DNA from: Armatimonadota bacterium | Lineage (GTDB): Bacteria; Sysuimicrobiota; Sysuimicrobiia; Sysuimicrobiales; Humicultoraceae | DNA: 53,878 nucleotides | Direction: 5' to 3' | Assembly (NCBI GenBank): GCA_031459715.1 | Contig: JAVKIA010000017.1 | Span: 1-53,878, forward strand | Shown here: positions 48,149-53,878 of the stretch, one piece after another | Position numbering within the stretch: position 1 is the first letter of the stretch | How the letters are laid out: every line of letters begins with the position of its first letter | Program-made: the position numbers and the translations under genes | Notes under the pieces: model-generated | The model's database searches: none | What the model was told of the DNA's origin: nothing | What the model saw: only the letters and a program-made list of their open reading frames with translations

Positions 48149-48874
48149 CTAGCCGCGCTGGCTGAGCCAGGCGGCCGCGGCCTCGTCCAGAAACCAGCAG
48201 ACCTGCGCCCAGCGCAGCAGGGAGGCCGGCACCGCTGCGGAGGGCTCGTCCTCCAGCGCGCGACGTACCGCCCGGGCCTTGTCACTGCCACTGGCGAGCA
48301 CCAGTACCCGGGAGGCCAGCCGGATCACCTGGGGCGTGAAGGTGACCCGCCGCAGTGGCGGGTGGGGCGCAGTGGTGGCCACGACCAGACGGTGGTCGCC
48401 GAGCGCCGGATCGCCAGGGAAGAGTGAGGCCGTGTGCCCGTCGCGGCCGACCCCCAGGAGTACCAGGTCGAGCCGCGGCGGGTCGCCGAGCACCCGGCGC
48501 AGTTCCGCTTCGTAGTGGGCCGCGGCCTGCTGGGGGTCCACTTCGCCGCGGATGCGGTGGATGCGCGCCGCTGCAAGCGGAGCACGGGAGAGCCACACCT
48601 GCCAGGCCAGGCCGTAGTTGCTCTCCGCGTGGTCGGGCGGCACGGCCCGCTCGTCGCTCCAGAAGACCTCCATGCGGTCGTAGGGCAGCGCCCCTGCGCC
48701 GCCCTCGGCCAGCAGCGAATAGAGGTCCTGCGGCGTGCGCCCACCCGACAGCGCCAGGGCGAAGCGGCCGCAGGCCGCCACCGCCCTAACCGCCAGGCTG
48801 CGGATAGAGCGGACGGCCTCCTCGACCAGGGCGCGGGGTGTGGGGAAGATGCGGACGGCCGGCGCCGCCCTCAT
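48149..48874 (-). CDS. pgl: 6-phosphogluconolactonase
   Basis: The 241-residue member of the NagB/SOL family has ALSGGRTPQDLY, VFWSDERAVPPDHAESNYG and LLGVGRDGHTASLFPG, the family signatures, at the expected spacing. It hydrolyses 6-phosphogluconolactone, the product of the adjacent zwf. It forms gnd-zwf-pgl on the minus strand, 46 bases after zwf. Confidence 0.9.
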   Translation of the reverse strand: MRAAPAVRIFPTPRALVEEAVRSIRSLAVRAVAACGRFALALSGGRTPQDLYSLLAEGGAGALPYDRMEVFWSDERAVPPDHAESNYGLAWQVWLSRAPLAAARIHRIRGEVDPQQAAAHYEAELRRVLGDPPRLDLVLLGVGRDGHTASLFPGDPALGDHRLVVATTAPHPPLRRVTFTPQVIRLASRVLVLASGSDKARAVRRALEDEPSAAVPASLLRWAQVCWFLDEAAAAWLSQRG

Positions 48875-48920
48875 CCCTGCTCCAGGATGGCGCCAGGCCG
48901 CCGCGACTCCTCGTCGACGG

Positions 48921-50498
48921 CTACAGTTGCCGCCACCGCCGCCCGTCCCGCTCGATGAGGGCGCGCGCCGCCGGCGGGCCCCACGTGCCCGCTTCGTAGT
49001 TGGGGAAGTCGGCCGGGGGGTGGGCCGCCCACGCGTCCAGGATGGGCATCACCAGCGCCCAGGCCTTCTCCACCTCATCGTGGCGGGCGAACAGCGTCCG
49101 GTCACCGATCATCGCGTCCAGCAGCAGCCGCTCGTAGGCGGTGGGCTCCTCCACGCCGAAGGAGGTCCCGTAGTCGAACTGCATGTTCACCGGCTGGATG
49201 CGGGTGGCCTGTCCCGGGACCTTGGCGGCGAAACGCAACGCGATCCCCTCATCGGGCTGAATGTTCAGCGCCAGCATGTTGGGCTGCGTGGCCTCCACGC
49301 CTGCCTGGTGGAAGAGGATGAGCGGCGGCAGCTTGAACTGGATGGCGATTTCCGTCACCCGCTTGGGCAGCCGCTTGCCGCTGCGCAGGTAGAAGGGGAC
49401 CCCCGCCCAGCGCCAGTTGTCGATCTCGAAGCGCACGGCCACGTAGGTGGGGGTGACCGAGTCCGCGGCCACGCGCTCCTCCTCCCGGTAGCCCGGCACT
49501 TCCCGCCCCTCCACCATGCCGCGGCCGTACTGTCCGCGCACCGCCAGGCGCTCCACCTCCCCGGGGTCAAATGGGCGGATGGCATGCAGGATCTTCACCT
49601 TCTCGTTGCGCACCGCGTCCGCCTCGATCAGCGCCGGCGGCTCCATGGCCACCAGGGTCAGCAGCTGCAGCAGGTGATTCTGCAGGATATCCCGCACCAC
49701 GCCGGCTTCCTCGTAGTACCCCCCGCGGCCGCCGATCCCTACCGACTCCGCCACGGTGATCTGCACGTGGTCCACGTACTGCCGGGTCCAGATAGGCTCG
49801 AAGATGGTGTTGGCGAACCGGAAGATCATCAGGTTCTGGACCGTCTCCTTGCCCAGGAAGTGGTCGATGCGGTAGATCTCCGTCTCATCGAAGACCTGGT
49901 GCACCCTGGCGTTGAGGGCGCGCGCCGTCTCCAGGTCGGAGCCAAAGGGTTTCTCGATAATGATGCGCCGCCACCCGGCGGCCTCGCTCTGCCACCGGCC
50001 GCGCCCCCCCAGCCCCGCCTCATCCAGCCGCTCGACGATGGTCGCGTAGGCGCTGGGCGGCGTCGCCAGGTAGTAGAGGCGGTTGCCGCCCAGGCCCAGG
50101 CGGCCGTCCAGATCGGCCAGGAGGACGCCCAGGTGCCCGTATCCCTGCGGGTCGTCGTAGTCGCTCTGGATGTAGTGGATGCTCCCGGCAAACGCCTGCC
50201 AGGCGGCGGGGTCGTAGCGGACCTCCGTGCTTTCCCGCACCGCCTCCCGCACCTGCTCCCGGAAGGACTCGCTGGTGAAGGGGCGCCGGGCGAAGGCTAC
50301 TACGGCGAAGGACGCGGGCAGCAGCCCCTTGCGCGCCAGGTTGTACAGGTCGGGGATGAGGCGGTTGCGCGCCAGGTCCCCCGTGGCCCCGAAGATGACG
50401 ACGGCGCAGGGCTGGGGTGTCCGCCCCACCCACAGACTCTCGCGCAGCCGGTCGACCAGCGCCTCCGCTCCGGTCCGCCCGGCCAGCCCGCCCTCCAC
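48921..50498 (-). CDS. zwf: Glucose-6-phosphate 1-dehydrogenase
   Basis: The 525-residue enzyme has the NADP-binding start IFGATGDLARNRLIPDLYNL, IIEKPFGSDLETA and the active-site RIDHFLGKE. GTG at 50498 is chosen because GGGAGGG lies about 8 bases upstream and it follows the gnd stop by five bases; the longer open frame upstream lacks similarity to the family. It produces NADPH and feeds the pentose phosphate pathway. Confidence 0.9.
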   Translation of the reverse strand: MEGGLAGRTGAEALVDRLRESLWVGRTPQPCAVVIFGATGDLARNRLIPDLYNLARKGLLPASFAVVAFARRPFTSESFREQVREAVRESTEVRYDPAAWQAFAGSIHYIQSDYDDPQGYGHLGVLLADLDGRLGLGGNRLYYLATPPSAYATIVERLDEAGLGGRGRWQSEAAGWRRIIIEKPFGSDLETARALNARVHQVFDETEIYRIDHFLGKETVQNLMIFRFANTIFEPIWTRQYVDHVQITVAESVGIGGRGGYYEEAGVVRDILQNHLLQLLTLVAMEPPALIEADAVRNEKVKILHAIRPFDPGEVERLAVRGQYGRGMVEGREVPGYREEERVAADSVTPTYVAVRFEIDNWRWAGVPFYLRSGKRLPKRVTEIAIQFKLPPLILFHQAGVEATQPNMLALNIQPDEGIALRFAAKVPGQATRIQPVNMQFDYGTSFGVEEPTAYERLLLDAMIGDRTLFARHDEVEKAWALVMPILDAWAAHPPADFPNYEAGTWGPPAARALIERDGRRWRQL

Positions 50499-50503
50499 GC
50501 CGC

Positions 50504-51409
50504 CTATCCCTCCCGCACGGGGTGTCCGCCGAACTGCTGGCGCAGCGCGGCGACGACCCGGGCGGTGAAGGAGTCGTCCTGGCGGGAGCGGAAGCGGGTC
50601 TGCAGGGCCAGGGTGATCACCGGCAGGGGGACGGCCTTCTCGATGGCCTCCTGCACCGCCCAGCGGCCCTCTCCGGAATCCTCCACGTAGCCGCGGACGC
50701 GCTCCAGCTGCGGGTCGGCGGCCAGTGCCCGCTGCACCAGTTCCATCAACCAGGAGCGCACCACGCTGCCGTGGTTCCACAGGTCGGCGATGCGCGGCAG
50801 GTCCAGCCGGAACCCGGAGGCCGCCAGCAGCTCGAAACCTTCGCCGATGGCCTGCAGCATGCCGTATTCGATGGCGTTGTGCACCATCTTCACGAAGTGC
50901 CCCGCCCCCGAGGGGCCTACCAGCGCGTACCCGTCCTCGGGGGCCAGCGTGCGGAAAACGGGCTCCAGGCGGCGGAAGGGTTCCTCCTCACCGCCGACCA
51001 TGAGGCAGTATCCAACCTGCAGCCCCCAGATGCCGCCGGAGACTCCGGCGTCCAGCAAGTGGATGCCCTGGGCGGCCAGCTCCGCGGCGCGCCGCTGGGA
51101 GTCGCGGTAGTGGGCGTTGGCTCCGTCCACGACGATGTCGCCCCGGGCCAGCAGGGGGGTCAGGGTGTCCAGCATCCTTGTGGTCGGGTCTCCCGCCGGC
51201 AGCATCATCCACACGGCGCGCGGGCTGCCCAGGCGCTCCACCAGTTCGGTCAACGAGCGGGTGCCCACCGCACCTTCCCGCTGCGCCTCCTCCACAGGGA
51301 GCGGGCTGCGGTTGAAGGCGACAACACGGTGCCCGCCGCGGAGCAGCCGGCGGGTCATGTTCAGGCCCATCCGCCCCAGCCCCACCATACCGATCTCCAC
51401 ACCACTCAC
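50504..51409 (-). CDS. gnd: 6-phosphogluconate dehydrogenase, short (GndA/YqeC-type) form
   Basis: About 301 residues, matching the short decarboxylating type rather than the roughly 470-residue classical enzyme. MVGLGRMGLNMTRRLL is the nucleotide-binding loop, DAGVSGGIWGLQVGYCLMVGG the substrate loop, and GHFVKMVHNAIEYG carries the catalytic Lys and Asn. The start is uncertain: GTG 51409 is used, while GTG 51400 or TTG 51433 are possible. First gene of gnd-zwf-pgl. Confidence 0.86.
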   Translation of the reverse strand: MSGVEIGMVGLGRMGLNMTRRLLRGGHRVVAFNRSPLPVEEAQREGAVGTRSLTELVERLGSPRAVWMMLPAGDPTTRMLDTLTPLLARGDIVVDGANAHYRDSQRRAAELAAQGIHLLDAGVSGGIWGLQVGYCLMVGGEEEPFRRLEPVFRTLAPEDGYALVGPSGAGHFVKMVHNAIEYGMLQAIGEGFELLAASGFRLDLPRIADLWNHGSVVRSWLMELVQRALAADPQLERVRGYVEDSGEGRWAVQEAIEKAVPLPVITLALQTRFRSRQDDSFTARVVAALRQQFGGHPVREG

Positions 51410-51565
51410 CCCCAGCGGCCCTGCACTGGCCAAACATACCCTTAGTGTACCCGGCCCTTCTGACGGCGCAATTGGTCATTAGTCCTGGCCGGGAGCTGGG
51501 CAGGGAAGTCACAAATACATCCTCCGCCCGATAGACAGGGACACGTGCGCGGGGTAAATGGAACT

Positions 51566-51579
51566 AAAGAGGTCTCTTT
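51566..51579. promoter_or_regulatory. Palindrome AAAGAG-GT-CTCTTT before the Rrf2 gene
   Basis: Perfect 6-base arms ending seven bases upstream of the ATG at 51587, overlapping the place of the ribosome-binding site and lying in an AT-rich patch. The position suits autorepression by the Rrf2 product. Confidence 0.4.
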
Positions 51580-51586
51580 TATCCCC

Positions 51587-52099
51587 ATGCAGCTGACACG
51601 CGAGGCGGACTATGCCATCCGGACGCTGGTGGAGCTGGCCTCCAGGCCCCAGGGGGAGATTGTTCCCCTGCGCCGCATCGCCTCCCGGCAGCTTGTCCCC
51701 CTGGCCTACCTGAAGAAGATCGTCCGCCGCCTCACCGCCGCCGGCGCCGTGAGCACGTTGCGAGGACGCGGGGGCGGGATTCAGCTTGAGCCCTCCGCCG
51801 CCACGCTCACCCTCTACCGGGTCATCAGCATCATCGAGGGTCGTCTGGCCCTCAACCGCTGCCTGGTCCGTCGGGGCGCCTGCCCGCTGGAGCGGACGTG
51901 CCCGGCCCATCCGGTGTGGCGGCACGTGCAGGATGTCCTGATCCGGGAGCTGGAGGCCGTGACGCTGGCGGATCTGGTGGCGTCACGCCGCAAGCGGCGC
52001 CTCCGCCAATCCGGGCCCCGCAGGCCAGCACCTCCGGCGCGACCGCAAGGGGCGGGCCGCGGCCCGGCGGGCGGGGATGTCGGAGCGGTTCGCGGATGA
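51587..52099 (+). CDS. Rrf2-family iron-sulfur transcriptional regulator
   Basis: The 170-residue regulator starts MQLTREADYAIRTLVELA, the standard Rrf2 beginning, which fixes the ATG at 51587 over a start 14 codons upstream. Winged helix with AYLKKIVRRLTAAG and RGRGGGIQL. Cys92, Cys99 and Cys105 sit almost exactly where IscR binds its cluster (C92, C98, C104), so a cluster sensing oxygen, NO or iron is likely. The last 30 residues are a Pro/Arg/Gly tail. It overlaps coxB by four bases, indicating control of the terminal oxidase. Confidence 0.85.
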   Translation: MQLTREADYAIRTLVELASRPQGEIVPLRRIASRQLVPLAYLKKIVRRLTAAGAVSTLRGRGGGIQLEPSAATLTLYRVISIIEGRLALNRCLVRRGACPLERTCPAHPVWRHVQDVLIRELEAVTLADLVASRRKRRLRQSGPRRPAPPARPQGAGRGPAGGDVGAVRG

Positions 52100-52821
52100 C
52101 CGGACACCTGCGCAATGCCGCCATCCTCTGGCTCCTCCTCACGGTCCTGGGGGAGGTGGTGGCGCTTCGCGCCCGGATCTACCCGCCAGCGGCGGCGGAG
52201 GAGGCCCAGGTGGTGGACGGCGCCTTTCGCCTGCTGCTGCTGCTGGCTGTGCCGGTGTTCACCTTCGTCCTGGCTGCCCTGCTGTACAGCGTCGCCCGCT
52301 TCCGCGTCCGCGGCGAGCCGCGGGGCGACGGGCCGCCGCTGCACGGGCGGGGGGCAGTCCCCTGGGTGTGGCTGGCCGTCACTACCGCTTTGGCCGTCTA
52401 CGTCATCTTCAACCCCGGACTGCGCGGCCTGGCCGAGCTGCGGGCCAACCCCACGGCCGACCTGGTGGTGCGGGTGGAGGGGACGCGCTGGCTCTGGAGG
52501 ATCTCCTATCCCCAGTACGGCCGCACCGCGCGGGAGGTAGTCCTGCCGCTGGGGAGGCGCGTGCGCTTCGACGTCACCGCCACCGACGTGGTGCACTCTT
52601 TCTGGATCCCCGCCTTCCGCATGAAGATCGACGCGGTCCCCGGCATGACCACCCGCGTCTTCGTCACCCCCACGGCCGTGGGCTCGTTCCAGGACAACGT
52701 CCACTTCCGGCTGCAGTGCGCGGAGCTGTGCGGCCTGGGACATTACCTGATGCGCAGCCCGGTGCGGGTCGTGGACCCGCAAGAGTTCGAGGCGTGGGTG
52801 GCTGAGGCGAAGGCACGATGA
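52096..52821 (+). CDS. coxB: Cytochrome c oxidase subunit II
   Basis: The 241-residue subunit has two transmembrane segments (about 45-68 and 89-106) and a C-terminal cupredoxin domain exposed outside. The CuA ligands are all present: His167 (VVHSFWIP), Cys208, Glu210 and Cys212 (CAELC), His216 and Met219. No cytochrome c domain is fused at the C-terminus, so it is aa3-like rather than caa3. ATG in an ATGA overlap with the Rrf2 gene. Confidence 0.9.
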   Translation: MTGHLRNAAILWLLLTVLGEVVALRARIYPPAAAEEAQVVDGAFRLLLLLAVPVFTFVLAALLYSVARFRVRGEPRGDGPPLHGRGAVPWVWLAVTTALAVYVIFNPGLRGLAELRANPTADLVVRVEGTRWLWRISYPQYGRTAREVVLPLGRRVRFDVTATDVVHSFWIPAFRMKIDAVPGMTTRVFVTPTAVGSFQDNVHFRLQCAELCGLGHYLMRSPVRVVDPQEFEAWVAEAKAR

Positions 52822-52843
52822 AGCGCGAGGGGGTCAGGCAGTG

Positions 52844-53878
52844 ATGCCACTGCTGAAGGGGCTGGGCCTTGGGGCGGTGGGGTTCCTGCTGGGCGGGGGC
52901 GCCACCGTAGGGGCGGCCGCGCTCCTGGGCCGCCCGGCACCACCGGTGGAGGCGGCGATCACCATCGGCTACCTTGTCGGCCTGGCCGGCTGGCTGCTGG
53001 GCGTGGGGGTGTGGGACTACTGGGCCCGCGGCTGGTTCGGCCTGCCCCTGCGCCGGGAGGAAGTCCGGGGCTGGCGGCGCTACTTCCACTTCACCACCGA
53101 CCACAAGGTCATCGGCCTGCAGTACCTGGTGACCTTCGTCGTGCTCTTCCTGCTGGCCGGCCTCTTCGCCATGCTCATGCGCATCGAGCTGGCCGCTCCC
53201 GGGCAGACCATCATGACGGCGGGGCGGTTCACGCACCTGATGAGCATGCACGGGATCATCATGATCGCCGTAGCCGTGGCCACCATCATCGGCGGCCTGG
53301 GCAACTTCGCCGTGCCCCTGCTAATCGGCGCCGAAGACATGGCCTTCCCCCGCATCAATGCCCTCAGCTACTGGCTGGTCCCTCCCGTGGCCCTACTGCT
53401 GGTGGCCACGTTCCTGACCGGCGGGTTCGACACCGGTTGGACGGCCTACCCGCCGCTCAGCGAGGTGAACGCCACCGGTCAGGTCCTGTTCAACCTGGCG
53501 GTGATTACCTTCGGCTTCTCCTCCATCCTGGGCGGCCTGAACTTCCTGGTGACGGTGGGCCGCCTGCGGACACCGGGGATGACCTGGGGCCGGCTGCCCG
53601 TCTTCGTCTGGTCGGTCTTCGCCGCGTCACTGATCAGCCTCACCGCTACCCAGTTCCTGGCCGCTGGACTGTTGATGATCCTGCTGGACCGCATCGCGGG
53701 CATGGCCTTCTTCTCCGCGGCCCGGGGCGGTGCCCCGCTGCTTTACCAGCACGTCTTCTGGTTCTACTCCCATCCCGCGGTGTACATCATGATCCTCCCC
53801 GCCTTCGGGGTGGCGCTGGAGGTGCTGACCCACTTCTCGCGCAAGCCGCTGTATGCCTACCGCTGGGTGGTCGGGGGC
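52844..53878 (+). CDS. coxA: Cytochrome c oxidase subunit I, A2-type, truncated by the window edge
   Basis: The frame is open from the ATG at 52844 to the end (345 residues seen). The haem-copper core begins at FHFTTDHKVIGLQYL (about residue 84), after an N-terminal extension with two hydrophobic segments. MSMHGIIMI carries a haem-a His ligand. Helix VI reads FYSHPAVY: the YSHPxV motif of A2-type oxidases, lacking the D-channel Glu of A1 enzymes. GAGGGGGT lies about 9 bases before the start; a GTG three bases upstream is equally possible. Confidence 0.9.
   Translation, partial: MPLLKGLGLGAVGFLLGGGATVGAAALLGRPAPPVEAAITIGYLVGLAGWLLGVGVWDYWARGWFGLPLRREEVRGWRRYFHFTTDHKVIGLQYLVTFVVLFLLAGLFAMLMRIELAAPGQTIMTAGRFTHLMSMHGIIMIAVAVATIIGGLGNFAVPLLIGAEDMAFPRINALSYWLVPPVALLLVATFLTGGFDTGWTAYPPLSEVNATGQVLFNLAVITFGFSSILGGLNFLVTVGRLRTPGMTWGRLPVFVWSVFAASLISLTATQFLAAGLLMILLDRIAGMAFFSAARGGAPLLYQHVFWFYSHPAVYIMILPAFGVALEVLTHFSRKPLYAYRWVVGG

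Noticed and set aside
48735-50690. A 651-codon open frame on the plus strand
   Set aside because: It is antisense to zwf and pgl, which have unmistakable motifs. Long antisense frames are a by-product of GC-rich codon use; composition is Pro/Arg/Gly-rich with no motif.
52818-52844. Eight-codon frame ATG..TGA between coxB and coxA
   Set aside because: Too short and without conservation evidence; probably just the coupling region with the coxA ribosome-binding site.
1-53878. CRISPR arrays, tRNA or rRNA genes, insertion sequences, prophage genes
   Set aside because: No direct-repeat arrays, cloverleaf-like segments, transposase or integrase motifs were recognised by reading; a covariance or profile search could still find something small.

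Overview
The window is one strongly GC-rich, densely packed bacterial segment. Most neighbouring genes overlap by 1 to 17 bases (ATGA, GTGA or TGATG junctions). No rRNA, tRNA, CRISPR array, integrase or IS element was seen. The taxon cannot be named from this sequence. A class E-like sortase with a candidate cell-wall-type substrate, an Rrf2 regulator and an A2-type haem-copper oxidase suggest a monoderm or terrabacterial lineage with both anaerobic and aerobic aromatic metabolism.

Layout. (1) 1-1078, minus: edge-truncated HEPN plus P-loop (STAND-like) gene, less GC-rich than the rest and apparently frameshifted. (2) 1543-6329: class I ATP-dependent benzoyl-CoA reductase bcrCBAD followed by a PAS-LuxR regulator. 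(3) 6451-15979: LeuC/LeuD-like dehydratase, phenylacetate-CoA ligase, LeuA-like synthase, indolepyruvate-type oxidoreductase (IorA and an IorB-ferredoxin fusion) and a second three-subunit 2-oxoacid:ferredoxin oxidoreductase. (4) 15976-27574: TetR regulator, type III CoA-transferase, enoyl-CoA hydratase, SDR, a NitT/TauT-type ABC importer with two permeases, a DUF35/thiolase pair, a PrpF-type isomerase, a second phenylacetate-CoA ligase and an FlK-type thioesterase. (5) 27592-32606: Liv-type ABC importer. (6) 32717-34075: S41 peptidase homologue. (7) 34152-40477: 4-hydroxyphenylacetate meta-cleavage genes (DapA-like aldolase, HpaG, HpaE, HpaB, HpaC, HpaD). (8) 40502-42063: 58-residue protein plus amidase. 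(9) 42067-44782, minus: HprK-like kinase, PqqD-like protein, sortase and two small membrane proteins sharing an N-terminal motif. An ABC-2 exporter (44927-46520) diverges from them. (10) 46538-51409: CAP-domain protein, FabL-like reductase, and oxidative pentose phosphate genes gnd-zwf-pgl. (11) 51587 to the end: Rrf2 regulator, coxB, coxA (truncated by the window).

How the genes may work together. Regions 2 to 5 read as one roughly 31-kb co-directional catabolic island. It would take up and CoA-activate aryl acids, convert aryl-2-oxoacids to acyl-CoA esters with ferredoxin reduction, carry out beta-oxidation-like steps, and dearomatise benzoyl-CoA with reduced ferredoxin and ATP. The LeuA/LeuC/LeuD-like genes beside these oxidoreductases suggest 2-oxoacid chain elongation (for example phenylpyruvate to 2-oxo-4-phenylbutanoate, then phenylpropionyl-CoA and benzoyl-CoA). 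This is inference: no LeuB-like dehydrogenase and no acyl-CoA dehydrogenase lie in the window. Region 7 handles 4-hydroxyphenylacetate with oxygen. Region 9 is the least explained part and the best candidate for an undescribed system.
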